IMG/VR virus record: IMGVR_UViG_3300009159_005417
Location: 1-46,276 of that record
DNA: 46,276 nucleotides
Strand: one strand, 5' to 3'
DNA from: a virus
Below, piece by piece: positions 39,489 to 46,276 of the stretch. Under the pieces are notes generated by a model. That model saw nothing but the letters and a program-made list of their open reading frames with translations, did no database searches and was not told where the DNA came from. The first letter of the stretch is position 1; the number at the start of each line of letters is the position of its first letter. Made by a program: the position numbers and the translations under genes.

Positions 39489-41366
39489 TTATCTCAATTC
39501 TCTTAAATCGAATGTTCTAACACCATCAACGGTAATTCTTCCGTAAAATCTGTTGTTGACCATTTTTTTCGCGTATCTCGTCATTATTCCTTTGATCGGA
39601 GTAAAGTTGAACGGATTGTACATTGTAGGTGTTAATTGTAGAGGTACGTACGGTGCGTAGATGTAACCTGTGTCTAACAATGATGTTCCTTTGTGTCCAA
39701 TCAAAACTTGGTTTGGTGGGAAGTAAGGATCACGATAAACTTGGTAACGTCCTGCAAGAGTACCTACTCTTTCAATACCCATGTTATACTGATCTTGCTC
39801 AGGAGATGCGTTAGATACGTGGAAGTATTCTAAATCATCAAAGATTGCAGAAACCTCAGAAGAAACAACAATCCAGTTAGCTCCACCTCTCAAAGTTGAT
39901 TTGTGGATTTGTGCTGACAATTGGTTAATTGCTGTAATCAAAGTTTGATTCCAATCTTTTTGAGTATAAGATGTTGTTTGAGAAATTCTTCTCCATCCGT
40001 TGTAATCCCAACGTAGGTTCCAAGCCGCTCCACTTCTTAAATCACGAAGTATTTCACGGTCAATCTCAGCTGCAACTTGCTCAGATAACAATGCAGTTAA
40101 CTCAGCTTCAGCGTCGATGTTATGGAATGCTGCAACGTCTTGAGCTAACTCAGGAGACCATTGTGCTCTTAATTTTCTTTCTGTAACAGATACAGTAACT
40201 GAATCTAAGTCGAAAGAAACCTCACCGATTTGATCTGCAAATTCTAATTGTTCATATCGTCTAAATACTGAAACAAAAGAAGTACCAGATGCTCCTGAAT
40301 AAATAGTAGTACCTGTGTAACCATCTAAAGATGTTGAATCACAAGTAGCACATATAGGACAAGATAAATCAACTTCTAAGTAGATACACCCATCTGCAGA
40401 ACAGATATTTCTGAATGAACCACCATTTCCATCAGCTGGATATGTTGTTTGTGTTGTGTTACCGTATTGTACAATACCTTTACCATATTGTTGAGTAACA
40501 ACTCTGAACAACAATGGAACTGATACACCACCTGAACTAATAACATTACATGGAGTAGATGACGCAGAAAAAGCAGTTAAATCAGCATAAATTTTAAGAC
40601 TTGCTAAGAAAGTCTCAGAGTCCATTTCATTTCCATCAGGTCCGATTAATTTACCAGCTCCTGTGTCAGCGAAACCACACATTTTAAGGATTAATTTTCT
40701 TTGGTTACCAGCTGCGATTTGAACACCATTTGCTGGTACACCACCATTAACAGTTGCGTCAACTAATCCCCCGTTTGACCATGCTTGGATCAATGTACTT
40801 GCTGTAACTGCTGACCATTGACCTTTAGAGTAATCAAATAATCCTGGAGGATCTAAATCTGCTGCACTACCTTCATAAAATAAATCATAAAGATTTTTTC
40901 CGAATGCTCCTGTATTTGATCCGTATCCTGCTCCTGGTCCTGAGTTACCTGTACCACCTGCTGTAGGTCCGTTCGGTGCTCCGATTGGTTGATAGTGAGT
41001 TCCAGACGCATTTGCCGTACCACCACTATAACCTTGAATTTTAGGTACAAAGAAGAACAATTTACCAATTGGTAAGTTCATTGCTTGTACAGATACTATT
41101 TCGTTAGCCAATAATTTAGAGAAAACTCTTCTTACGATAGGGAAAACAACTGTTTCAAATGCTCCATTGGAACCTTCAGAAGTTGCTTCGTTAATCAAGA
41201 AAGAAGCTTGGTTTTCATATAACTGTGCTACATTTTCTTTTAGGTGACCTCTAAGGCCTTCAAGGAATCCTAATTTATCCCATTTGTTAATTGTGTCTTC
41301 TTTGATAACTTTAAGGTGTTTTAACCCGATATTACCAACAAGACCTGATTCTAATAATGCTCCCAT
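39489..41366 (-). CDS. gp23: Major capsid protein, T4 gp23-like
   Basis: This 625-residue protein forms the capsid shell hexamers. It has gp23-type features: an N-terminal assembly region, ANEIVSVQAMNLPIGKLFFF (the conserved start of the HK97-fold core), SPELAQDVAAFHNIDAEAEL, then ASPEQDQYNMGIERVGTLAG and QVYRDPYFPPNQVLIGHKG. The C terminus carries TPTMYNPFNFTPIKGIMTRY with MVNNRFYGRITVDG. T4 gp23 is 521 residues; here extra insertions occur in the middle (Gly/Thr/Asn-rich GAPNGPTAGGTGNSGPGAGY; a CPICATCD Cys pair). The N-terminal 60-odd residues could be removed by the gp21 protease, as in T4. A T-rich tract separates it from the scaffold gene. Confidence 0.93.
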   Translation of the reverse strand: MGALLESGLVGNIGLKHLKVIKEDTINKWDKLGFLEGLRGHLKENVAQLYENQASFLINEATSEGSNGAFETVVFPIVRRVFSKLLANEIVSVQAMNLPIGKLFFFVPKIQGYSGGTANASGTHYQPIGAPNGPTAGGTGNSGPGAGYGSNTGAFGKNLYDLFYEGSAADLDPPGLFDYSKGQWSAVTASTLIQAWSNGGLVDATVNGGVPANGVQIAAGNQRKLILKMCGFADTGAGKLIGPDGNEMDSETFLASLKIYADLTAFSASSTPCNVISSGGVSVPLLFRVVTQQYGKGIVQYGNTTQTTYPADGNGGSFRNICSADGCIYLEVDLSCPICATCDSTSLDGYTGTTIYSGASGTSFVSVFRRYEQLEFADQIGEVSFDLDSVTVSVTERKLRAQWSPELAQDVAAFHNIDAEAELTALLSEQVAAEIDREILRDLRSGAAWNLRWDYNGWRRISQTTSYTQKDWNQTLITAINQLSAQIHKSTLRGGANWIVVSSEVSAIFDDLEYFHVSNASPEQDQYNMGIERVGTLAGRYQVYRDPYFPPNQVLIGHKGTSLLDTGYIYAPYVPLQLTPTMYNPFNFTPIKGIMTRYAKKMVNNRFYGRITVDGVRTFDLRELR

Positions 41367-41392
41367 TTTTTTGGTTTTTTATTTTTTTTAGT

Positions 41393-41418
41393 TTATTTTT
41401 ATTTTTATTTTTATTTTA
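41393..41418. repeat. T-rich short repeat between capsid and scaffold genes
   Basis: Several TTTTTA units fill the short gap upstream of the capsid gene start. On the sense strand this is an A-rich leader, as seen before strongly expressed Bacteroidota genes. Confidence 0.5.
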
Positions 41419-42868
41419 TTTTTGACATTAAATCTTTCATTCTTAAGAATTGAGGATTTTCATATGTTTTAGATTCAATTAAATTAACCGCAGATCCCGA
41501 TGTTGGGGTTTTTTGAACGGTTCTTTCAAATGTCTCATTAACAAAATGACTCTCTTTACCTACGTTTGAAAGTTCGTCTTTTACTACTTTATACAAATTT
41601 TTAGATTCTTTAAGTGTTTCAACGGTATCAAATCTTTTTAAGATATTAATTTTTTCTTGTTTTGTTGTTGAGTGTTCAGTAAATAAACGAGTGGCATAAG
41701 CCAAGTTTGAATTAAACACCGCAACTTCATTTAATTTATCTCTAAATACATTCAATGCGTTTCTGTACTCTTCATTTTTTTCTCTAAGAATTTGTAATTC
41801 GGAATTACTAACACTTTCATGAGTTCTAACTCTTAATTTAGGTAAACTTTTTCTGTTCGGACTATTTCTACTTCCATTACCTAACGTACGTGCAGATTCT
41901 TTAGTTTCAATTTTCTTAACAGGTGTGTTTTTACCTTTTTCCATGTTTTCACCTTCCTTATATTCAAATTTTGGTTTACCCATACCAACACCTCTGGTTC
42001 CTTGTTTCATTTTTGTTTTGAACCCGTCACCTTGGTTTGGTTTTTTATCATATTTAAATTTTGATGAATTACCCATTCCAATACCTTTTGATTTAAATTT
42101 AGATTTAGATTCAACAACAAATTCGTCATCATCATCATCATCATCATCATCATCACCAAATAGATCTTCATCATCTTCATCTTCAGGATCGATTTCCATA
42201 TTAAAACGTTCCATCATTTCAGGATCAAATATTTCATCATCTTCCTCTTCTTCTTCTTCATCAAAGTTATTACCCATATTAAAACGTTCCATCATTTCAG
42301 GATTAAATTTTCCTTTTAAATGACTTTCATACGAATCTTCATCATCAGTATCATCTAGTTCAACTTCATAGATAGTTTTAGTATCTTTGTCTTCGTCTTC
42401 GTCTTCGTCTTCTTCATCAAGATAGAATTTATCATCATCTTGCTCAGATTCACTTAGTTGTATAACATACTCAACGTCGTTATTTTCATCAGATAAATGT
42501 ATCATTCCTTCTTCTTTTTTTACAATTACCCCATCTTCAGGACCCATAGCTCTAAACACTTTTAAAACGTCTTCGGTCGATGCGTCTGTTAGGTCAATTG
42601 TTTCATCGTCTGCATCTAGGTCAAGTTCATCTCCCATATCTACATCCAAATTATCAACGTCATCATCAGATACGTCAGTATCATCAAATTCGGCATCTAC
42701 TTCAATCTCATCTTCGTCTTCTTGTTCGTTAAGAGATTCTTTTACTAATGATCTGATTTCTTCCTTCATTGTAGAAGCAAGTATTCCTTTTGCATTTTCG
42801 TTAATAACTTCTTCCAAATTTCGCATTTGTAAGAAAGTATCTTCAACTAATGATTTTTGTTTGTTCAT
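41411..42868 (-). CDS. Prohead core/scaffold protein (gp22-like), acidic
   Basis: This 485-residue protein sits where T4 gene 22 lies, between the gp21-like protease and gp23. The N terminus is helical (LQMRNLEEVINENAKGILAS). Residues about 50-260 are very acidic, including a run of about 10 Asp. FNPEMMERFNM and FDPEMMERFNM are internal repeats, and a Lys/Gly-rich linker with repeated GMG units follows. The C-terminal 130 residues form a coiled coil (LQILREKNEEYRNALNVFRD), the likely assembly part. Such acidic, cleavable proteins form the internal core on which the head assembles. It is longer than T4 gp22 (269 residues). TATTTATA lies 21 bases upstream. Confidence 0.75.
   Translation of the reverse strand: MNKQKSLVEDTFLQMRNLEEVINENAKGILASTMKEEIRSLVKESLNEQEDEDEIEVDAEFDDTDVSDDDVDNLDVDMGDELDLDADDETIDLTDASTEDVLKVFRAMGPEDGVIVKKEEGMIHLSDENNDVEYVIQLSESEQDDDKFYLDEEDEDEDEDKDTKTIYEVELDDTDDEDSYESHLKGKFNPEMMERFNMGNNFDEEEEEEDDEIFDPEMMERFNMEIDPEDEDDEDLFGDDDDDDDDDDEFVVESKSKFKSKGIGMGNSSKFKYDKKPNQGDGFKTKMKQGTRGVGMGKPKFEYKEGENMEKGKNTPVKKIETKESARTLGNGSRNSPNRKSLPKLRVRTHESVSNSELQILREKNEEYRNALNVFRDKLNEVAVFNSNLAYATRLFTEHSTTKQEKINILKRFDTVETLKESKNLYKVVKDELSNVGKESHFVNETFERTVQKTPTSGSAVNLIESKTYENPQFLRMKDLMSKIK
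42127..42156. repeat. (TCA)10 microsatellite in the scaffold gene
   Basis: Ten TCA/ATC triplets encode a poly-Asp run on the minus strand. It is a slippage-prone tract, so its length may vary between genomes. Confidence 0.85.
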
Positions 42869-42889
42869 TATAGTTTGGTTATTTTACAA

Positions 42890-42897
42890 TATAAATA
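42890..42897 (-). promoter_or_regulatory. Candidate late-promoter motif TATTTATA
   Basis: Sense strand reads CACTATTTATATTG, 21 bases before the scaffold ATG at 42868. It lies just downstream of a terminator hairpin, which suits a separate scaffold-capsid transcript. Confidence 0.45.
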
Positions 42898-42938
42898 GTG
42901 TGGTTTTCAAAAAAATTCGATTTTTATTAATTTTATTG

Positions 42939-42970
42939 CAAAAAAAATGGAGATATTTAAAAATACCTCC
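42939..42970 (-). terminator. Rho-independent terminator on the minus strand
   Basis: The minus strand forms a stem from GGAGGTATT and AATATCTCC (one G-U pair), followed by a run of eight T. It would end the transcript of the gene at 42998-43213, before the scaffold promoter motif. Confidence 0.7.
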
Positions 42971-42997
42971 AATTTAAAAAATTAATTAGTTTAAAAT

Positions 42998-43213
42998 TTA
43001 TTTAATTACTTCATCAATTTTACTTTCAGTTATGGATGTGATTCTCCAATCCATTGTGTAATGTTCATAAACTTTTGTTACTTTAGATTCGACATCAGTA
43101 GGGGAGTAACCCAATACTAATTTTTCTTCTCTAACTTTTTTAACTTTTCCTGATTCGTTATCTAACAAATCTGATGTGATCTTCGCCACAAAATACTTTT
43201 CTCCTTGTTCCAT
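42998..43213 (-). CDS. DUF4494-like small protein
   Basis: A 71-residue protein whose order resembles DUF4494, a small Bacteroidota family: KYFVAKITSDLL, then VREEKLVLGYSPTDVESKVT, YTMDWRITSITESKID. The function is unknown. Its presence in the head operon between the scaffold and protease genes hints at capture of a host gene and supports a Bacteroidota host. The terminator and scaffold promoter motif follow it. Confidence 0.55.
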   Translation of the reverse strand: MEQGEKYFVAKITSDLLDNESGKVKKVREEKLVLGYSPTDVESKVTKVYEHYTMDWRITSITESKIDEVIK

Positions 43214-43227
43214 AGTTTAATTATTTA

Positions 43228-43959
43228 TTATTTTTTTAAATAATCGGATAATCTTTTCATTAAGTCAAGCGATTTGTTACCAGAATCCCCAATATTTCTT
43301 TCAACGGACATTTTTTTTTCTTCATCTAAGTTTTCTTCATAATTCATTCTCTCATTTTTATCTAAGAATAGATACGCTCCAGGTGTTGATGGAGACGAAA
43401 CTAAATCAAAACAAATTAATTCAAAATCATCTTGAACCTCATTTTGGTCACCCACTTTTTTAAGTGATCCTACACCACGAGAAGAAATACCTAAAGTAAC
43501 ACCTTGTCGTAAATAGTTTGCTGCCAGATCTCCCTTTGTTGATACGATTCCTCTTTCATGAAATCCAGGACTTGTAAGTAATTTTAATTTCCCCAACAAT
43601 ACAGGACCCTCCCACCATACTTCAGTAATTAGGTGAGAAACTCTATCTAAATCAATTAAAGATGACTCAGGGTGATTAAGTTCAGATAAAGAAGTTCCTT
43701 TCTCTATCATCTTCTTATAATTTTCAGATTCTCTTTTTAATATTTTTTCAGGATATATTCTACCATTTCTATTTGGTGTATCGTATTTTTGTAATACGGC
43801 ATAGAATTCAAATGGTTTAGAATGGTCAAGCATATTTCTTGACTCATTTAATGTACTTAAATTACGACTCTCATTTGGATTAATATAACCAGCGTCATAT
43901 TCAATAAGAATTCCTTTTTTATTAGATTCTTGTGGACCTAAAATTTTATAACCGTTCAT
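43228..43959 (-). CDS. gp21: Prohead core protease, T4 gp21-like
   Basis: This 243-residue serine protease cleaves the scaffold and capsid precursors before DNA packaging. The N-terminal part YAVLQKYDTPNRNGRIYP is typical of phage prohead proteases. The catalytic His is H96 in SELNHPESS; the serine is in TLGISSRGVG (S159/S160), followed by FELICFDLVSSPSTPGAY. Length is close to T4 gp21 (212). The C terminus is a helical tail. It lies directly after the 155-residue gene, and TATTTATA is 13 bases before its start. Confidence 0.9.
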   Translation of the reverse strand: MNGYKILGPQESNKKGILIEYDAGYINPNESRNLSTLNESRNMLDHSKPFEFYAVLQKYDTPNRNGRIYPEKILKRESENYKKMIEKGTSLSELNHPESSLIDLDRVSHLITEVWWEGPVLLGKLKLLTSPGFHERGIVSTKGDLAANYLRQGVTLGISSRGVGSLKKVGDQNEVQDDFELICFDLVSSPSTPGAYLFLDKNERMNYEENLDEEKKMSVERNIGDSGNKSLDLMKRLSDYLKK

Positions 43960-43972
43960 AATATTTTTTTAT

Positions 43973-43980
43973 TATAAATA
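43973..43980 (-). promoter_or_regulatory. Candidate late-promoter motif TATTTATA
   Basis: Sense strand reads AGTATTTATAATAA, 13 bases before the gp21 ATG at 43959, immediately after the stop codon of the gene upstream. Confidence 0.45.
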
Positions 43981-44448
43981 CTAAACTTTTTCGGTTTTTA
44001 CTTTAATAGGTTTAACATTGCCTGTTTTTGTTAAATAAAATTTAAAGTATTCATTATTATATAAGATATCATTATATATTCCTTTTATAATTTCTTTTAA
44101 TTTACGTTTAAGTAATAAACCTTTAAAATCCATTTCATTAATTAAATAAATATTTATTTCTACATTCATAAATGATTTCTTTTTTATTGATAGTCCACTT
44201 GTTCTAAGATCCGTATCAACAATAAACTTATCATCAAAAAAATTTTTATCTATGTGATTATATATTGAATGCTTTATAGACCTGTTCATATTTAAAACCA
44301 CTCTTGCCCAATTTTCAACATCATATTTTGGTTCGACCCAAGTCTGTAAATTTAAGTAAAGTGATTTAAAGTTTTTGGAATCTACTGTTCCATAAGTAAT
44401 TTTTGAGTTTTTGAATCCACTCATTTTTGCGGTTTTTCCTTTTTTCAT
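43981..44448 (-). CDS. Head-module protein, unknown function
   Basis: A 155-residue basic protein (KKGKTAKMSGFKNSKITYGT; WARVVLNMNRSIKHSIYNHI; LKEIIKGIYNDILYNNEYF). It lies between the portal-side gene and gp21, where T4 has genes 67 and 68, but no similarity to those is visible. It ends in TAG. A head or assembly role is inferred from position. Confidence 0.6.
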   Translation of the reverse strand: MKKGKTAKMSGFKNSKITYGTVDSKNFKSLYLNLQTWVEPKYDVENWARVVLNMNRSIKHSIYNHIDKNFFDDKFIVDTDLRTSGLSIKKKSFMNVEINIYLINEMDFKGLLLKRKLKEIIKGIYNDILYNNEYFKFYLTKTGNVKPIKVKTEKV

Positions 44449-44541
44449 TTGTATTTTTCATAAAAACAATGTTTATTTTATAATAATAATAAGCATTTAT
44501 CTGATATATATCAAATATAAAATAAAATATAAAATTAATAT

Positions 44542-44730
44542 ATGTTAATAGTACATGTTAAAAAAAATGGGGGGATTGAAAGGGCTCTTAAAGAATTAAA
44601 GAGTAAGATAATTAAAACAAGACAAAATTCTAATTTAAATAAAAGAAAAGAATTTACTAAAAAATCTGTGAAAAATAGGGAAGTGTTAAATAAAGCCACT
44701 TATCGTCAAAAGTTAAAAGATAACGATTAA
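44542..44730 (+). CDS. rpsU: Phage-encoded ribosomal protein bS21
   Basis: This 62-residue protein matches bS21 in size and pattern: MLIVHVKKNGGIERALKELK, then KTRQNSNLNKRKEFTKKSVK and NREVLNKATYRQKL, giving the conserved short strand, helix and basic helix with the R/KREFTKKSV-type centre. bS21 sits near the mRNA exit on the 30S subunit and influences initiation. In Bacteroidota it is reported to help hide the anti-Shine-Dalgarno sequence. Phage copies may replace the host protein to favour phage mRNAs. The gene is alone on the plus strand inside the minus-strand head module and overlaps its neighbour's 3' end by 4 bases. Confidence 0.8.
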   Translation: MLIVHVKKNGGIERALKELKSKIIKTRQNSNLNKRKEFTKKSVKNREVLNKATYRQKLKDND

Positions 44731-45443
44731 AGATTTTCATTTAATTGTTGTAGTTTAATATAGTTTAAGGTATCAAATGATTCGGTACTAATTTTTTCAA
44801 TTGTTTCATCGATTCTTTTTATAACTTCTTCATCATTATCATCTTCTTGAAGTTTTTCTAACTTAGAAATTATTTTATCTTTTAATGAATCATAGTTTTC
44901 TTTTAATTTATTTGTATCGGAAGATAAAAGTGTTTTTAATTTTTTTTGGTCAGATTCATTAAGATTGGTAATATAATCTTTAATTGTTTTATTTGCAATG
45001 TTTACCATGGTATTTAATGGTATATTAATAGGTTCTTTTTTATCCTTTGGTATTTTTGTTATATTTTCTAAAATTATTTTTTTACTTGTAATTTTTTCTT
45101 CTAATTTAGTAATACCATTTGAAAATAAATCATCAATTACATCATATTCATTATTATAATCAGATCCATAAACCCAATCTGTTATGGGTTTAATGTCCTT
45201 ATTTGATATTTTATTTATTGTGTTTTCATAAATACTTATACTCTTATTAATAAATTCGTTAGCAATTGATTCACTCAATCCCTTGTTTGAATTTAATTCA
45301 TCATAAAGATAAAAAAGTTTGGATATGTTTTTATTTTTTAAAACAACTGAATTAAATTTTAATATTTCAGTCTTAGTTGTGTTGTTTTTATACGACTCAA
45401 CTAACTTATTTTCTATTTTTGATTTTAATTTTCCGAATCTCAT
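44727..45443 (-). CDS. Head-module protein, unknown function (helical)
   Basis: A 238-residue, Lys/Asp/Asn/Ile-rich helical protein, with possible coiled coils (EEKITSKKIILENITKIPK; LKENYDSLKDKIISKLEKLQ). It follows the portal gene (18-base gap) and precedes the 155-residue protein. Position suggests a core or assembly component. It begins 11 bases after a TATTTATA motif, and its 3' end overlaps rpsU by 4 bases. Not recognised. Confidence 0.6.
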   Translation of the reverse strand: MRFGKLKSKIENKLVESYKNNTTKTEILKFNSVVLKNKNISKLFYLYDELNSNKGLSESIANEFINKSISIYENTINKISNKDIKPITDWVYGSDYNNEYDVIDDLFSNGITKLEEKITSKKIILENITKIPKDKKEPINIPLNTMVNIANKTIKDYITNLNESDQKKLKTLLSSDTNKLKENYDSLKDKIISKLEKLQEDDNDEEVIKRIDETIEKISTESFDTLNYIKLQQLNENL

Positions 45444-45454
45444 AATTTTTTTAT

Positions 45455-45462
45455 TATAAATA
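45455..45462 (-). promoter_or_regulatory. Candidate late-promoter motif TATTTATA
   Basis: Sense strand reads GATATTTATAATAA, 11 bases before the ATG at 45443 and next to the portal stop codon. Confidence 0.45.
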
Positions 45463-46276
45463 TCAATCTCTTAGTAATTTGCTCAATTCATTTTCCATTG
45501 AACCTAAAGAATTTTTACCTTTAGATAAGTCAATGTACTTATCACCATAAATATCATCATTCTCTAATAGAATACTTAAATTATCATTTTTTTTATTTTC
45601 AGGTAATGTTTCTTCTGCGGGTGGAGCTGGTTCAGAAGGTTCTGCCCCACCACCAAAATCAGGTAACGAACCACCACCACCACCACTTGGAGGAGGAGTA
45701 GGAGCATCTGATGGAGGGTTTTCGGTAGATCCCGATTTAGTTTTATATAGTCTATCTACAATATCAAACATACCGGTATGTGTAATAACTGTTGCGGTAT
45801 TTACCAATTCTGCTGCAACAGCTCTTTCTAATCTTTGTTGTTGAGTATCTAATTTAATATCTTCATCAGAGAATCCAAAAATGTGTTTCTTAGCCCAAGT
45901 TGCTGAGGTTGGTGATAATGTATTTGGTATTTCAGTTACCAAATCTTTATACAACAAAACTTTTTCTTTCCAAACATCAATCATTAATAAATCTGCTTGT
46001 TTTGACGGGTTTGTTAATCCTAATGTAAAGTTTTGTAATTCATCTTCAAATCCTAAAATAAATAAATGTACAATTGCAATTTTATTCATTTCTGAAATCA
46101 TTGCTTTTTGAATTTTGTTAATTGTTCTTGCAAATCTTATATCTTGTAAGGATAAATTTTTACCGTCACCAACAACCTCCTCAAATCCTAAATAAGCTTT
46201 TGGAACCCGTAAGGCGGTAACCAACTTTTTTTGAATATATTCAATATCCGCAATTTCAGATAAATTTGTTGCTCCA
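45463..46276 (-). CDS. gp20: Portal protein, T4 gp20-like (C-terminal part, 5' end off the window)
   Basis: The frame is open to the right edge. The visible 270 residues start GATNLSEIADIEYIQKKLVT and run through ALRVPKAYLGFEEVVGDGKN, the conserved portal region before the crown, then ARTINKIQKAMISEMNKIAI. A TTG at 46224 could be taken as a start, but upstream codons are coding and portal-like, so it is not. The C-terminal 90 residues include an unusual Pro/Gly linker (PPSGGGGGSLPDFGGG). The portal is the DNA channel and packaging-motor dock. The stop is TGA, followed in frame by TAA two codons later. Confidence 0.85.
   Translation of the reverse strand, partial: GATNLSEIADIEYIQKKLVTALRVPKAYLGFEEVVGDGKNLSLQDIRFARTINKIQKAMISEMNKIAIVHLFILGFEDELQNFTLGLTNPSKQADLLMIDVWKEKVLLYKDLVTEIPNTLSPTSATWAKKHIFGFSDEDIKLDTQQQRLERAVAAELVNTATVITHTGMFDIVDRLYKTKSGSTENPPSDAPTPPPSGGGGGSLPDFGGGAEPSEPAPPAEETLPENKKNDNLSILLENDDIYGDKYIDLSKGKNSLGSMENELSKLLRD

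Noticed and set aside
44449-44541. Small RNA or tRNA in the gap before rpsU
   Set aside because: The 93 bases are nearly all A/T with no cloverleaf or stable stem visible.
46222-46224. TTG at 46224 as the portal start
   Set aside because: Codons upstream to the window edge are coding and portal-like, so the gene continues beyond the window.
1-46276. Genome-wide TGA-to-Trp code change
   Set aside because: Long genes across the window use TGG for Trp without interruption. In an AT-rich genome with reassignment, TGA would be frequent inside genes.

Overview
This window looks like part of a large, AT-rich T4-like contractile-tailed phage (myovirus) that probably infects a member of the Bacteroidota (Flavobacteria-like). 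The T4 relationship rests on a head module in T4 order on the minus strand: portal gp20 (cut by the right edge), prohead protease gp21, acidic core/scaffold protein and major capsid protein gp23. A gp55-like late sigma factor and a gp5-like OB-fold baseplate protein support it. The host guess rests on low G+C (judged by eye, not counted), A-rich start contexts without clear Shine-Dalgarno sequences, a TAnnTTTG-type -7 box before one gene, a DUF4494-like protein and a Bacteroidota-style bS21. No tRNA, rRNA, CRISPR array, IS element, attachment site or origin was seen. No stretch over 300 bases lacks a gene.

Layout. (1) 1-11404, minus strand: five virion or adhesin-type genes. Three are paralogous stalk proteins (related ~70-residue heads, long Pro-Thr stalks, shuffled C-terminal modules). 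One is a 1196-residue protein with lectin-like, Cys-rich, Pro-Thr, beta-sandwich and C-terminal von Willebrand A parts. (2) 11455-14408, plus strand: five small to mid-size phage genes, including LETM1-like and WYL-like proteins, ending at a terminator. (3) 14514-15419: a homing endonuclease gene whose 3' end overlaps the next gene. (4) 15406-30926, plus strand: a tightly packed, mostly overlapping operon of sugar genes (GT-B, GT2, GT25, GT11, GT10 and GT23-like transferases, gmd, a sugar aminotransferase fragment, hexapeptide acyltransferase, cupin, two SGNH proteins, a TagD-like cytidylyltransferase). Nucleotide and nucleic-acid genes are interleaved (PolB-type exonuclease, dUTPase, PhoH, a HAD-fold protein). 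(5) 30926-39439, mostly plus strand: late sigma factor, baseplate/tail genes and small proteins. (6) 39489-46276, minus strand: the head module, with a phage ribosomal protein bS21 gene inserted in the opposite direction.

How it fits together. Gmd makes GDP-4-keto-6-deoxymannose, precursor of GDP-fucose and GDP-perosamine, and several transferases belong to fucosyltransferase families. The operon may therefore build or remodel a deoxyhexose-bearing glycan on the virion or host surface. The gp55-like sigma factor probably drives late genes. Many head, tail and stalk genes carry TATTTATA (sense strand) 6-21 bases before the start codon, which is the reverse complement of the T4 late promoter core TATAAATA. 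bS21 could tune host ribosomes to phage messages.

The most unusual locus is the first glycosyltransferase (15406-16653). Its reading frame is intact except for one in-frame TGA at codon 27. The TGA lies between two glycine codons (GGC-TGA-GGT), inside a predicted 13-bp hairpin, just after a homing endonuclease gene. This resembles T4 gene 60 translational bypassing. A sequence error, a dead gene or stop-codon readthrough are the simpler alternatives.
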